The position numbers were made by a program, and so were the translations under genes. Of a stretch of 64,000 bases of DNA, positions 1 to 8,796 are shown piece by piece. Source of the DNA: an uncultured Dysosmobacter sp. GTDB taxonomy: Bacteria; Bacillota; Clostridia; Oscillospirales; Oscillospiraceae. The stretch's first letter is position 1, and each line of letters begins with the position of its first letter. The stretch spans positions 124,001 to 188,000 of the forward strand of contig CANQPD010000004.1 in the NCBI GenBank assembly GCA_947625655.1. Direction: 5' to 3'. The notes beneath the pieces were generated by a model, which made no database searches, was not told the origin of the DNA, and saw nothing but the letters and a program-made list of their open reading frames with translations.

Positions 1-1
1 C

Positions 2-565
2 CGGCTGCTGCTGCTGGCCTCCGACGCGGCGGCGGGCACCCTCCGCCGGACGGTCCACTTCGCCGAGGCGGGCCAGTGCCTGTGGCTCCGCCTCCCCTTT
101 GCCAAGGAGGAGCTGGGCCGGGCGGTGGGCCGCACGTCCGCGGCCATCGTGGCCGTGACGGATATCGGCCTTGCCGGCGCGGTGGCCCGCCGGCTGGCGG
201 CCCTGGACCCTGTCCAGTACGATGAGGCCGCCGCCAGGCTGGATCTGAAAGCCAAGCGGGCGGCGGAGCGCCGGGCCGAACAGCTGGCCCACGAGAAAAA
301 CGTGCGCAGCGGCAAACGCAGGCCGAAAAAGGCCCCGCCCAACCAGCCTCCCCCGCCGGCGCCGCCCCGCAAAGGCGCCCCCGGAGAAGGGCGGCCCCCC
401 AGGGGCCCTGCCCAGCGGAGCGCGCCCCGCGGAAAGGACGCTCCCGCCCGCAGATCCCGTCCCTCCGGGGAAAACCGCCCCAAGCCCCGGGCAAAGCCAA
501 ATCCTTACGCCCACAGCCGCCCGGTGAAAAAGGGCAAGGGCTCCTTCCGCAAAAAAGAGTCCTGA
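2..565 (+). CDS. L7Ae-like RNA-binding protein, 5'-partial
   Basis: The reading frame is open from base 2, so the true start lies outside the window; 187 residues are visible. The first ~70 residues (RLLLLASDAA near the start, then AIVAVTDIGLAGAVARRL) resemble the L7Ae/L30e-fold protein (YlxQ type) that commonly sits just upstream of infB in the nusA operon of Firmicutes. From about residue 75 the chain becomes a very basic Lys/Arg/Pro-rich tail, unusual for the short YlxQ proteins and likely to contact RNA. The spacing of 67 nt to infB fits one operon. The family call rests on position plus weak sequence resemblance. Confidence 0.7.
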   Translation, partial: RLLLLASDAAAGTLRRTVHFAEAGQCLWLRLPFAKEELGRAVGRTSAAIVAVTDIGLAGAVARRLAALDPVQYDEAAARLDLKAKRAAERRAEQLAHEKNVRSGKRRPKKAPPNQPPPPAPPRKGAPGEGRPPRGPAQRSAPRGKDAPARRSRPSGENRPKPRAKPNPYAHSRPVKKGKGSFRKKES

Positions 566-632
566 CACGCTGCGGCGGCAGCTTTGAAAAATTCCTCCAA
601 CCTCCCGGTTGGTCTGTAACGAGGTGTTTTTA

Positions 633-3011
633 TTGGGTATTGAAAAATATCGGGTCCATGAGGTGGCGAAGGATTTCGGCCTGCCCACCAAGACCATTAC
701 CGAAATTCTGACCAAGTATGTGGCCGCGCCGAAGAACCACATGCAGGTCCTGACGGACCATGAGCTGTCCGTGATTTTTGACTATCTGACCCAGCACAAC
801 CAGGTCTCCGGCATCCAGGTGATCTACGCGGACGCCTATCAGGAAAAGCCCCAGCAGGCGGAGAGTGCCCCTGCCAAACAGGCCGCCCCCGCCCAGAAGG
901 CCGCGCCCTCCAAGGCGGCCCCTGCCCGCCAGCAGCCCGCCCAAGCCGCCGGAAAGCCCGCCCAAAAGCCTGCTTCCGGTCAGCAGCAGGCTGCCAAGCC
1001 CGTCGTCCAGCAGCCCACCAGCCGGGTCCCCCAGAAGAAGATCGTGGACACCCGCAAGGGCGGCGACGTGAACCTGGCCAAGTACGACGAGCGCCTGGAG
1101 GATCTGGGCGGCCAGCGGGGCGAGCGGATGCAGCAGCGGGGCGGCAAGGAGAAGTTCCGCAATAATAACCAGCGCAGGGGCGGCATGACCTTCTCCAACA
1201 AGCGCCGCCAGGACGAGGCGGAGAAAATGCGCCGTCTCCAGCTGGAGATCGCCAAGAAGGCCCCCGTCAAGGTCCAGATCCCTGACGAGATCAGCGTGGG
1301 CGAGCTGGCCAGCCGCATGAAGAAGACCGGCGCCGAGGTGGTCAAGTGCCTGATGAAAAACGGCGTCATGGCCTCCCTCAGCCAGGTCATTGACTTCGAC
1401 ACCGCCGCCATCATCGCCGAGGAGATGGGCTGCAAGGTGGAGAAGGAAGTGGTCGTCACCATCGAGGAAAAGCTCATCGACGTCCACGAGGATAAGCCCG
1501 AGGACCTGGTGCCCCGGGCCCCCGTGGTGGTGGTCATGGGCCACGTGGACCACGGCAAGACCTCCCTGCTGGACACCATCCGCCACACGGCGGTCGCCGC
1601 CGGAGAGGCCGGCGGCATCACCCAGCACATCGGCGCCTATCAGGTCCAGGTGAACGGCAAGCCCGTCACCTTCCTGGACACTCCGGGCCACGAGGCGTTC
1701 ACCTCCATGCGCGCCCGGGGCGCCATGATCACCGACATCGCCATTTTGATGGTGGCGGCGGACGACGGCATCATGCCCCAGACCATCGAGTCCATCAACC
1801 ACGCCAAGGCGGCCAACATCCCCATCATCGTGGCCATCAACAAGATCGACAAGGAGAACGCCAACCCCGACCGGATCCTTCAGCAGCTGACCGAGCACGG
1901 CCTGGTGCCTGAGGAGTGGGGCGGCGAGACCATCTGCTGCCGTATCTCCGCCAAGAAGAACATCGGCATCGACAATCTGCTGGAAAACCTGGTGCTGCTG
2001 GCGGAGATCCAGGAGCTGAAGGCCAACCCCAACCGCGCCGGCCAGGGCACCGTCATCGAGGCCCGTCTGGACAAGGGCCGGGGCCCTGTCGCCACCCTGC
2101 TGGTGCAGAACGGCACCCTGAAGCAGGGCGACGTCATCATCGCCGGCACCGCCGTGGGCCGCGTGCGCACCATGCTGGACTACAAGGGCAGCCGCCTGAG
2201 CGAGGCTGGCCCCTCCGTCCCCGTGGAGATCGCGGGCCTCAGCGAGGCCCCCTCCGCCGGCAGCCCCTTCTTCGCCGTGGCCGACGAGCGCATGGCACGG
2301 GAGCTGGTGGAGCAGCGCAAGGCCGAGGAGAAGGCCAAGGCCGCCGCACCCGTCCAGAAGGTCTCTCTGGAGAACCTGTTCGACCAGATCCAGGCCGGCG
2401 AGCGCAAGGAGCTGGCCCTGATCGTCAAGGCCGACGTCCAGGGCAGCGTGGAGGCCGTCAAGGCCTCTCTGGAGAAGCTCTCCAACGACGAGGTCAATGT
2501 CCGGGTCATCCACGGCGGCGTGGGTGCCATCAATGAATCCGACGTCATGCTGGCCGCCTCCTCCGGTGCCATCATCGTGGGCTTCAACGTCCGGCCGGAT
2601 GCCGCCGCCCGTGACGGTGCGCAGCGGCAGAACGTGGATATGCGGATGTACCGCGTGATCTACGACTGCATCGACGAGATCGAGGCCGCCATGAAGGGCA
2701 TGCTGGCCCCCAAGTACCGCGAGGTCGTTCTCGGCCACGCGGAGGTCCGCCAGACCTACAAGGTCTCCGGCGTGGGCACCGTGGCGGGCTGCTATGTCCA
2801 GGACGGCAAGATCGTCCGCTCCTGCTCCGTCCGCATCGTCCGGGACGGCATCGTCATCCACGAGGGCGCCCTGGCCTCCCTGAAGCGGTTCAAGGACGAC
2901 GCCAAGGAGGTCATCCAGCGCTTCGAGTGCGGCCTGACCATTGAGAAGTTCAACGACATCAAGGAAGGCGACATTGTTGAGGCCTTCACCATGGAGGAGA
3001 TCCCTCGTTAA
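633..3011 (+). CDS. infB: Translation initiation factor IF-2
   Basis: GTPase that places initiator fMet-tRNA on the 30S subunit and promotes 50S joining. The start is taken as TTG at 633 ([15 protein letters not shown]), preceded by GAGGTG at 621; an upstream in-frame TTG at 609 has no such site. Domains in order: IF2_N (residues 1-50), an Ala/Pro/Gln/Lys-rich linker, a second IF2_N-like segment (about 210-265), then the G domain with GHVDHGKT (303-310), DTPGH (about 349), NKID (about 403) and SAK. Domains II-IV follow to residue 792, a normal length. It is followed by a hairpin and a 1.5-kb gap before rbfA, its usual immediate neighbour. Confidence 0.98.
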   Translation: MGIEKYRVHEVAKDFGLPTKTITEILTKYVAAPKNHMQVLTDHELSVIFDYLTQHNQVSGIQVIYADAYQEKPQQAESAPAKQAAPAQKAAPSKAAPARQQPAQAAGKPAQKPASGQQQAAKPVVQQPTSRVPQKKIVDTRKGGDVNLAKYDERLEDLGGQRGERMQQRGGKEKFRNNNQRRGGMTFSNKRRQDEAEKMRRLQLEIAKKAPVKVQIPDEISVGELASRMKKTGAEVVKCLMKNGVMASLSQVIDFDTAAIIAEEMGCKVEKEVVVTIEEKLIDVHEDKPEDLVPRAPVVVVMGHVDHGKTSLLDTIRHTAVAAGEAGGITQHIGAYQVQVNGKPVTFLDTPGHEAFTSMRARGAMITDIAILMVAADDGIMPQTIESINHAKAANIPIIVAINKIDKENANPDRILQQLTEHGLVPEEWGGETICCRISAKKNIGIDNLLENLVLLAEIQELKANPNRAGQGTVIEARLDKGRGPVATLLVQNGTLKQGDVIIAGTAVGRVRTMLDYKGSRLSEAGPSVPVEIAGLSEAPSAGSPFFAVADERMARELVEQRKAEEKAKAAAPVQKVSLENLFDQIQAGERKELALIVKADVQGSVEAVKASLEKLSNDEVNVRVIHGGVGAINESDVMLAASSGAIIVGFNVRPDAAARDGAQRQNVDMRMYRVIYDCIDEIEAAMKGMLAPKYREVVLGHAEVRQTYKVSGVGTVAGCYVQDGKIVRSCSVRIVRDGIVIHEGALASLKRFKDDAKEVIQRFECGLTIEKFNDIKEGDIVEAFTMEEIPR

Positions 3012-3019
3012 ACGCACGG

Positions 3020-3049
3020 CAGGGGCGGCGACCAGCGTCGCCGCCCCTG
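3020..3049 (+). terminator. Hairpin after infB
   Basis: A 12-bp GC-rich stem (AGGGGCGGCGAC with its complement) closed by a 4-nt loop begins 9 nt after the infB stop. The T-run after it is weak, so it may be an attenuating or 3'-end-protecting structure rather than a strong terminator. Confidence 0.55.
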
Positions 3050-3196
3050 ATCTTCTTTGGCCTCTGGCCTTAGTCCGGCGGAGTATGTTTGCGGCAACGG
3101 GGCACACTGCTGTTGATGCGTTGATAATCCTGCTGCCGGAGGGCCGCCCTGCGGGCGGGGGATGGGTTTGCGCCGTGATGCGGCGCGGGGAATGCA

Positions 3197-3308
3197 CCAC
3201 CGTCGCGGCAATACGATTCCCGGCCCCTGTCGGGGCCGCCAATCGTGCCGCTTCCTCGAAACAGGCTCGCTTTCTCCGCCACTGGCGGCGCTTCGCCTGT
3301 TTCCCCCC
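3197..3308 (+). repeat. 110-bp interspersed repeat, copy A
   Basis: Runs from CCACCGT to TTTCCCCCC and matches copy B at 21676-21785 at most positions in the same orientation. Shared blocks include CGATTCCCGG, CCGCCAATCG, CCTCGAAAC, GGCTCGCTTT and GGCGGCGCTTCGCC. Differences lie mainly at paired positions of small hairpins, suggesting conserved secondary structure. Confidence 0.75.
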
Positions 3309-3437
3309 ATTGTCGTCGAAAGAAATTGCGCTACACTCGCCCCGCCCTGTCGGGCAGGGCTCGCACCGCTCCGTTTCTTTCTCCTCTCCCCACCGGACCC
3401 GCTCCGCTGGGCTCCGGCGGGGGCCCCGTTGGTCTTG

Positions 3438-3590
3438 CCAAAGAAAACGGGCCGTGCACGGTCCAAAAGAAAAACACTCTTTGTCCAAACTTGACCCATA
3501 AAGGGTCAAGTTTGGGGATGCGGCCCTCGTCACGGTGCGACCAGATAAAACTTGGAAAGTTTCATCCGGCTGCGCTATACGCCGGCGTTC
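3438..3590 (+). repeat. Inverted repeat, left arm
   Basis: The reverse complement of this stretch recurs at 4317-4482. The most conserved core is GGGCCGTGCACGGTCC (3449-3464) flanked by A- and T-rich tracts. Further blocks of similarity continue inward (CTCGTCACG, TTTCATCCGGCTGCGCT). The CCGTGCACGG core is itself palindromic. Confidence 0.8.
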
Positions 3591-3604
3591 GGTGAGGCAT
3601 CTAT

Positions 3605-3683
3605 GCCGCATTTGTCCTGTGGGCGCAAACTTGGGGCTGCTTTCCGCAAGGGCTTCTGCCTCTGGCTGCGCTGGCTGTTGTTT
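3605..3683 (+). repeat. 80-bp direct repeat, copy 1
   Basis: Matches 3753-3832 in the same orientation, ending in the nearly identical block TTCTGCCTCTGGCTGCGCTG. A diverged inverted relative is visible at about 4240-4290. Confidence 0.7.
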
Positions 3684-3752
3684 CGCGCTGGCGTGTCCTG
3701 CGGGGAATGTATCCGCCCGTAGGAGCCGATACCCACATCGGCCCTTGCCTAC

Positions 3753-3832
3753 GCCGCATCTGCCCCCTTGGGCGCAGGCTTGAGGGTGCTCATCGCAAGG
3801 GCTTCTGCCTCTGGCTGCGCTGGCTATTGTTC
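3753..3832 (+). repeat. 80-bp direct repeat, copy 2
   Basis: Second copy of the unit at 3605-3683, inside the same gene-free island. Confidence 0.7.
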
Positions 3833-3843
3833 TGCGTTGAAAC

Positions 3844-4040
3844 CGTAGGGCGCGACGACCCCGGCGCGCCACCTGCGAAACCGCCTGTTGGGAAATTCCC
3901 GTAGGGCGGGACGACCCCGGCCCGCCGAACGTCAAATTCTCCGCCAACTTTCTTGCTTGCAAAAACCTTCGTAGGGGTGGCTATCAGCCGCCCGGTTTCC
4001 GCAAGCACCCGCGTTTCGGGCGGATAATATCCGCCCCTAC
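3844..4040. repeat. Cluster of REP-like palindromes
   Basis: Four short palindromic units: 3844-3870 (GTAGGGCGCGACGACCCCGG), 3901-3926 (close variant with a perfect GGGCGGG/CCCGCC stem), 3971-3993 and 4018-4040 (GGGCGGATAATATCCGCCC followed by CTAC). Each carries GTAGGG or its complement CCCTAC at one edge. A further member lies at 43191-43221. Confidence 0.7.
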
Positions 4041-4316
4041 AACATCTCTGCATCATATCCCCCCATGGAGTGCATAGCGAAGCGGAATGCACGGATGGGA
4101 TGTTTCAGCCCTTGCGTCAACCTCCCGCAAATCCGCGCCCCACACCCCAGCTTGCGTCATAAGCAAGGACCGAGGTAGGCATCAGCCCCTACGAAAGGGC
4201 AATATTGCGCCAAACGCGGGATAACAGCCCCCGTAGCGTCAGCGGGGCCAGAGGCGGAACCCCTTCCGATAAGCACCCCCAAATCTGCACCCCAAGTACC
4301 AAATGCGGCTTAAACG

Positions 4317-4482
4317 CCGGAAAATCTCCAACGTCCAGCGCAGCCGGATGAAGCCCGGCAAGTTTCTGCCAAACACATCGTGACGAGGCCCGCATCCCCC
4401 AACTTTCCCCATGTTCCATGGGAAAAGTTGGGACGAAAAGCGTTTTTCTTTTGGACCGTGCACGGCCCGTTTTCTTTGTCGC
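4317..4482 (-). repeat. Inverted repeat, right arm
   Basis: Reverse-complement partner of 3438-3590; the shared core GGACCGTGCACGGCCC lies at about 4454-4469. The arm ends some 60 bp upstream of rbfA. Confidence 0.8.
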
Positions 4483-4544
4483 AAACAAAGAAAATGGGGG
4501 GTGCAAAAACCGCGATACCTGCCAGGTATCCAAGGAGGTATTCT

Positions 4545-4940
4545 ATGCCCAGCAATCGAATCGGTCGTATCAACGAAGAGATCCAGCGGGAGCTGTCCGC
4601 CCAGCTCCGCCGCCTGAAGGACCCCCGGGTCTCCCAGGTCGGCATGGTCTCCGTCACCCGGGTGGACACCACCAGCGACCTGCGCTACGCCCGGGTCTAT
4701 ATCAGCGTCCTGGACAAGGCCCAGGAAAAAGACGTCCTGAAGGGCCTGAAGTCCGCCTCCGGCTTTTTGCGCCGGGAGCTGGGCCGCGCCCTGCAACTGC
4801 GCTACACGCCGGAGCTCCAGTTCATCGGCGACGACTCCATCCAGTACGGCGCCCACATCCTGGAGGTCCTGCGGGACCCCACCAAGGTGAAGCCCGTCAA
4901 TCCCGACAACGACGCCGTCCTGCCGGACGAGGAGGAATAA
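4545..4940 (+). CDS. rbfA: 30S ribosome-binding factor A
   Basis: Assembly factor that binds the 30S subunit during late 16S rRNA maturation. The start is the ATG at 4545 (MPSNRIGRINEEIQREL) because AAGGAGGT lies 5 nt upstream; the longer upstream frame is repeat DNA. At 131 residues it is of normal length. The KH-like fold segments (VSVTRVDTTSDLRYARVYIS and LRYTPELQFIGDDSI) are clear, and the tail is acidic. The next gene starts 2 nt after its stop, with that gene's ribosome-binding site inside the rbfA tail, so the two are translationally coupled. Confidence 0.97.
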   Translation: MPSNRIGRINEEIQRELSAQLRRLKDPRVSQVGMVSVTRVDTTSDLRYARVYISVLDKAQEKDVLKGLKSASGFLRRELGRALQLRYTPELQFIGDDSIQYGAHILEVLRDPTKVKPVNPDNDAVLPDEEE

Positions 4941-4942
4941 GC

Positions 4943-5899
4943 ATGCTGACTGTCCCGGAAACCGCCGCCCTGCTGCGAACCTTTGACAACATTCTGATCC
5001 TGACCCACGTCCGCCCCGACGGCGACACCGTGGGCTGCGCCGCCGCCCTGTGCGCGTCTCTCCGTGCCCTGGGCAAGACGGCGTACCTCCTGCCCAATCC
5101 GGAGCTGACGGACACCACCGCTCCCTATTTCGTCCCCTACGCCGCCCCGGCGGACTTTGCGCCGGAGAAAGTAGTCTCCACAGACATCGCCACGCTGGGC
5201 CTGCTGCCGGAAAACGCCAGGCCTTACGCCGATCGCATCGACCTGGCCATCGACCACCACCCCTCCTTCGAGCACTTCGGCAGGGCCAACATCGTCCGGC
5301 CGGAGGCCGCCGCCTGCGGCGAGCTGGTGTACGACATCCTGGCCGCCCTGGGGCCCATCACCCCCGAGCTGGCCCTGCCGCTGTATGTGGCGGTCTCCAC
5401 GGACACCGGCTGCTTCGCCTACGCCAACACCACCGCCCACACCCATGCCGTGGCGGCGGCGCTGATGCGCACCGGCATCGACTACCAAACCGTCAACAAG
5501 GTGTTCTTCCGCACCAAGACCCGCAAGCGGATGCAGCTGGAGGGCGCCATGCTGAGCGCCTGTGAATTTTACGACAATGACCGGGTGGCCGTCCTGTCCG
5601 TCCCCATGTCCCTGATGGAGCGTTTCCAGGCCACCGAGAGCGACGCCGAGGACCTCTCCGCCCTGGGCGGCCAGATCCAGGGGGTGGACTGCGCCGTCAC
5701 CATGCGGGAGCTGCGGCCCAATGTCTGGAAGCTGTCCCTCCGCACCGGCACCCGGGTGAACGCCACCAACGTCTGCCGCCTTTTGGGCGGCGGCGGCCAC
5801 GCGGCGGCGGCGGGCGCCACCTTGGAGGCCCCCTGGCCCGAGGCCAAGCGCCGCATCCTGGAAGCCATCGCCCAAAATGCCCCGGACTTCACCCAGTGA
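4943..5899 (+). CDS. nrnA: DHH-family phosphoesterase, NrnA-like (oligoribonuclease/pAp phosphatase)
   Basis: The 318-residue protein has the two-domain DHH/DHHA1 layout of NrnA, which degrades short oligoribonucleotides and dephosphorylates 3',5'-pAp. Metal ligands are visible in HVRPDGDTVG near the N terminus, DHHPS at residues 104-108, STDTGCF near residue 155, and the DHHA1 loop GGGGHAAAAG near residue 282. The start at 4943 has GGAGGAA overlapping the end of rbfA. The order rbfA-nrnA-truB-ribF is the common Firmicutes arrangement, supporting the call. Confidence 0.9.
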   Translation: MLTVPETAALLRTFDNILILTHVRPDGDTVGCAAALCASLRALGKTAYLLPNPELTDTTAPYFVPYAAPADFAPEKVVSTDIATLGLLPENARPYADRIDLAIDHHPSFEHFGRANIVRPEAAACGELVYDILAALGPITPELALPLYVAVSTDTGCFAYANTTAHTHAVAAALMRTGIDYQTVNKVFFRTKTRKRMQLEGAMLSACEFYDNDRVAVLSVPMSLMERFQATESDAEDLSALGGQIQGVDCAVTMRELRPNVWKLSLRTGTRVNATNVCRLLGGGGHAAAAGATLEAPWPEAKRRILEAIAQNAPDFTQ

Positions 5900-6042
5900 A
5901 CCGGCCAACCCTCTCTCCGCAGGGGCCGATCTCCGGTCTAAGAGCCGCCCTGCGGGCGGTTGGCCTCCAAAAGGCGGCCTGCGGGCCGCTCTGCCCACAT
6001 CGGCCCGCGCCACTCCCTGCCTGCCAGGGCCGCCCCGATCGC

Positions 6043-6121
6043 TAAATTAGGAATCAGGAGTTAGGAATTAGGAATTAAATGAAACCGAAATTGGGGAAAT
6101 TCCTGATTCCTCATATAAAAT
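6043..6121. repeat. AT-rich inverted-repeat element before truB
   Basis: In a GC-rich background this stretch is AT-rich. The left arm holds tandem TTAGGAAT-type units, and the right arm has the complementary AATTCCTGATTCCT. It ends directly at the truB start codon. Two elements of the same design occur at 25778-25880 and 46468-46610. The preceding 5900-6040 holds only GC-rich hairpins. Confidence 0.7.
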
Positions 6122-6122
6122 T

Positions 6123-6989
6123 ATGCCTAACGGAATCGTCATCATTGATAAGCCCGCCGGATGGACCAGCATGGATGTCTGCGCCAAGCTGCGGGGGATC
6201 CTGCGGGAAAAGCGGGTGGGCCACGGCGGCACGCTGGACCCCATGGCCACCGGCGTGCTGCCGGTGTTCGTGGGCCGGGCCACCCGGGCCGTGGAGTTCG
6301 CGGAAAACAGCCGCAAGGAATATGTGGCGGGATTGCGCCTGGGCCAGGTGACCAACACCCAGGACATCTCCGGCGAGACCCTGGAGACCCGCCCCGTCAC
6401 CGCCTCCCCCGCCGACGTGGAGGCCGCCCTTTCCCGCTTCCTGGGGGACATCCAGCAGATCCCCCCCATGTACTCCGCCATCAAGGTGGGCGGCCAAAAG
6501 CTGTATGACCTGGCCCGCAAGGGCAAGGAGGTGGCCCGGAAGCCCCGAAGCGTCACCATCTATGAGCTGGAACTTCTGGCGCGGGAGAGCGGGACGGATT
6601 ACCTCTTCCGCTGTGTCTGCTCCAAGGGCACCTACATCCGCACCCTCTGCCACGATATGGGCCAGCTTCTCGGCTGCGGCGGCACGCTGTACAGCCTCCG
6701 CCGCACCATGGCGGCGGGCTTCACCCTGGACCGGGCCGTCACCATCGAGGACGTCCAGGCACAGGGCGCGTCCCTGCTCCTGCCCACGGACAGTCTGTTT
6801 TCCCAGTACCCCGCGCTGCCGCTGCGCTCCGCGGTCAGGGAAAAGCGGGTCCGCTGCGGCAATCCCATCACCGATCCCGCCGTCCCTGACGGCATTTACC
6901 GCGTCTACGGCCAGAACGGCGATTTCCTCTGCCTCTCCCAGGCAAAGGGTGGCGTCCTGACCTCCATCAAGAACTTCTTTGGAGCGTAA
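6123..6989 (+). CDS. truB: tRNA pseudouridine(55) synthase
   Basis: Converts U55 in the T-loop of tRNA to pseudouridine. At 288 residues it has the family hallmark GGTLDPMATGVLPV with catalytic Asp39, the YSAIKVGGQKLYDLARKG segment, and a C-terminal PUA-like part. The ATG at 6123 is the only start giving a normal N terminus (MPNGIVIIDKPAGWTS). No good ribosome-binding site precedes it, because the AT-rich repeat element abuts the start codon. ribF starts 4 nt after the truB stop. Confidence 0.96.
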   Translation: MPNGIVIIDKPAGWTSMDVCAKLRGILREKRVGHGGTLDPMATGVLPVFVGRATRAVEFAENSRKEYVAGLRLGQVTNTQDISGETLETRPVTASPADVEAALSRFLGDIQQIPPMYSAIKVGGQKLYDLARKGKEVARKPRSVTIYELELLARESGTDYLFRCVCSKGTYIRTLCHDMGQLLGCGGTLYSLRRTMAAGFTLDRAVTIEDVQAQGASLLLPTDSLFSQYPALPLRSAVREKRVRCGNPITDPAVPDGIYRVYGQNGDFLCLSQAKGGVLTSIKNFFGA

Positions 6990-6993
6990 CGAT

Positions 6994-7902
6994 ATGTCCA
7001 GTAAGGAAAAAGTCATCGCCCTGGGCTTCTTCGACGGGGTCCACCTGGGCCACGCCGCCCTGCTGCGGCGCACCGTGGAGGCAGCCGCCGCCCGGGGCGT
7101 CACGCCGGCGGTATTCACTTTCGACCGGGTGCCGAAGGAGGTCGTCACCGGCATCCCCTGCCCCCTCATCAACTCCCCGGAGGACCGGCGGGACCTGATG
7201 GTCCGCCTGTACGGCATCCGGGAGGTCATCATGGTCCCCTTTGACCGGGAGATGATGACCACCTCCTGGGAGGACTATATCACGGAAATCCTGGTCAAGC
7301 GGCACCACGCCGTCCACCTGGTGGCGGGCCACGACCACCACTTCGGCCACAAGAACCAGGGCACCCCGGAGCTGCTGGCGCAAAAGTGCGCCCAGCTGGG
7401 CCTGGGCTGCGACATCATCCCCAAGGTGGAGGTGGGCGGCGTCACCGTCAGCTCCACCTACATCCGCCGCCTGGTGGAGCTGGGCCAGATCGACCGGGCC
7501 AACCGCTTCCTGGGCCATCCCCACACGCTGACAGGAACCGTCCGCCACGGGCGGGGAGTGGGCTCCTCCCGGCTGTTCCCCACCGCCAACCTGGCGGTCC
7601 CCGCCCATGTCCTGGTGCCCAGCCACGGCGTATACGTCACCCGGGTCTTCCTGCCGGACGGCGGCAGCTGCGCCGCCGTCACCAACGTGGGCACCCGCCC
7701 CACCCTGAACAACGGCGCCGACGTCACGGTGGAGGCCTGCCTGCTGGATTTTGAAGGCGACCTGTACGGCAGGCCCCTCCGGGTGGAGTTCCACCAGCGC
7801 ATCCGGGACGAGATCCGCTTCGACTCTCTGGATGCCCTGAAGGCCCAGATCGCCGCCGACGCGGAGACCACCCGCCGCTATTTCGCGGAGCATCCCCTCT
7901 GA
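6994..7902 (+). CDS. ribF: Bifunctional riboflavin kinase/FAD synthetase
   Basis: Makes FMN from riboflavin and ATP and adenylates FMN to FAD. The N-terminal FAD-synthetase domain shows GFFDGVHLGHAALLRR (the HxGH-type nucleotidyltransferase loop) and STYIRRLV. The C-terminal kinase domain shows HGRGVGSSRLFPTANL and VTNVGTRPTLNN. The ATG at 6994 is chosen over an upstream TTG because GGAG lies 9 nt before it, within the truB stop region. At 302 residues it is of normal length. A terminator follows directly, ending the operon. Confidence 0.97.
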   Translation: MSSKEKVIALGFFDGVHLGHAALLRRTVEAAAARGVTPAVFTFDRVPKEVVTGIPCPLINSPEDRRDLMVRLYGIREVIMVPFDREMMTTSWEDYITEILVKRHHAVHLVAGHDHHFGHKNQGTPELLAQKCAQLGLGCDIIPKVEVGGVTVSSTYIRRLVELGQIDRANRFLGHPHTLTGTVRHGRGVGSSRLFPTANLAVPAHVLVPSHGVYVTRVFLPDGGSCAAVTNVGTRPTLNNGADVTVEACLLDFEGDLYGRPLRVEFHQRIRDEIRFDSLDALKAQIAADAETTRRYFAEHPL

Positions 7903-7907
7903 CCCGC

Positions 7908-7936
7908 AGGCCGCCCCGGCAGGGGCGGCCTTTCTG
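7908..7936 (+). terminator. Rho-independent terminator after ribF
   Basis: A 10-bp stem AGGCCGCCCC/GGGGCGGCCT with a 4-nt loop (GGCA), followed by TTCTG. It lies 5 nt after the ribF stop. Confidence 0.85.
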
Positions 7937-7971
7937 TCCCCGCCGCCGCGGATAACGCCCCCATTTCCCTC

Positions 7972-8000
7972 TTGCATTTCCGCCTCCCCCATGGTATACT
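7972..8000 (+). promoter_or_regulatory. Sigma-A promoter of queT
   Basis: TTGCAT (7972-7977), a 17-bp spacer, and TATACT (7995-8000). Transcription would begin near 8007, giving a leader of about 164 nt. Confidence 0.85.
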
Positions 8001-8006
8001 CCTTTT

Positions 8007-8170
8007 CGACAGGTGCCATCTCCCTGTCCAAGCGCCGGTGACGGCGTTCGTTCGATGAACCAGATGGGGCATCGTTCTCTAAACAAAAAAATGGAGGCTG
8101 CGCGGGCCTTACTCTGCGTGTTTTTGCTGTGCATGCAGGCCTCCACACCATGTCAAGGAGGTCTTTTTTC
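8007..8170 (+). promoter_or_regulatory. Structured queT leader, candidate queuosine-precursor riboswitch
   Basis: Two clear hairpins come first: GACAGG/CCTGTC near 8008-8028, and CGCCG-GTGA-CGGCG near 8031-8044. A loop sequence CCATC in the first hairpin can pair with GATGG near 8063, a possible pseudoknot. Farther on, CCTCC at 8140-8144 can pair with GGAGG at 8093-8097 or with the queT ribosome-binding site GGAGG at 8157-8161. That is the mutually exclusive arrangement of a translational switch. QueT genes are known targets of preQ1 riboswitches, but I could not assign this leader to a known class. Confidence 0.55.
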
Positions 8171-8683
8171 ATGTCCAGATTCACCACCCGCCAGCTGGCC
8201 ACCGCCGGCATCATTGCCGCCCTCTACACCGTGCTGTCCCTGTTCGCCAATGTCTTCGGCGTGGCCTATGGCCCCATCCAGTGCCGCTTTTCCGAGGCCC
8301 TGACGGTCCTCCCCTTCTTTCTGCCGGAGGCCGTCCCCGGTCTCTTTATCGGCTGCCTTGTCACCAATTTGATGAGCACCGTGGGGCCCCTGGACATCAT
8401 CTTCGGCTCCCTGGCCACCCTGCTGGCGGCCCTGTGGACCCGGAAAATGCCCAGCAAGTGGCTGGCCCCCCTGCCGCCCGTGCTCTGCAACGCCGTCATC
8501 ATCGGCGCCATGATCGCCTGGTACGAGGCGGGCTTCACCGCCGCGTTCCCCGGCCTTTTCGCCTACAACGCCTTCACCGTGGGCCTGGGCGAGGCCATCG
8601 CCTGCTATGTGCTGGGCCTGCTCCTGCTCCAGCTCCTGCCCCGGATCCCCGGATTTCAGGCCCGTCTTTCTCCCCGCGCCTGA
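8171..8683 (+). CDS. queT: QueT-family queuosine-precursor transporter
   Basis: A 170-residue integral membrane protein, probably the substrate-binding S component of an ECF-type transporter for preQ1 or preQ0. The start is the ATG at 8171 (MSRFTTRQLATAGIIAALYTV) with AAGGAGGT 8 nt upstream. About five or six hydrophobic segments are visible, and the FANVFGVAYGPIQCRFSEALTVLP motif region is characteristic of QueT. No queuosine synthesis gene is nearby, so it is likely a salvage function used with a shared ECF module encoded elsewhere. Expression is probably set by the leader at 8007-8170. Confidence 0.88.
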   Translation: MSRFTTRQLATAGIIAALYTVLSLFANVFGVAYGPIQCRFSEALTVLPFFLPEAVPGLFIGCLVTNLMSTVGPLDIIFGSLATLLAALWTRKMPSKWLAPLPPVLCNAVIIGAMIAWYEAGFTAAFPGLFAYNAFTVGLGEAIACYVLGLLLLQLLPRIPGFQARLSPRA

Positions 8684-8761
8684 CTGCCGGAAAAAGCCGG
8701 CCGGTGTCCTCAGAAAACGGTCGCATGCAGCCTGATCCGCGGCAGGCGTGCGGATATGAAC

Positions 8762-8796
8762 AAGAACACCACTCCGAGATCGGAGTGGTGTTCTTC
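8762..8796. terminator. Bidirectional terminator
   Basis: A perfect 15-bp stem AAGAACACCACTCCG with its complement around a 4-nt loop. A-rich and T-rich edges allow it to end queT (plus) and the anti-sigma gene (minus), which converge here. Confidence 0.92.

Larger units (their letters stand above)
3050..4531. repeat. Repeat-rich gene-free island between infB and rbfA
   Basis: About 1.5 kb with no credible gene. It is a mosaic of at least four repeat types described separately: a 110-bp repeat also found near 21.7 kb, an inverted pair of about 150 bp, an 80-bp direct repeat, and short REP-like palindromes. Open frames here run on both strands without a ribosome-binding site or family resemblance and reflect high GC. 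The island splits an operon order (infB-rbfA) that is close to universal in Firmicutes. Confidence 0.75.

Noticed and set aside
630-3962. 1110-codon minus-strand open frame opposite infB
   Set aside because: It mirrors infB codons on the other strand and continues into repeat DNA; the product is low-complexity His/Leu/Gly/Asp with no family features or ribosome-binding site.
8007-8170. Assigning the queT leader to preQ1-I, -II or -III
   Set aside because: Gene context suggests preQ1, but I could not match the class consensus by eye, so only a candidate switch is reported.
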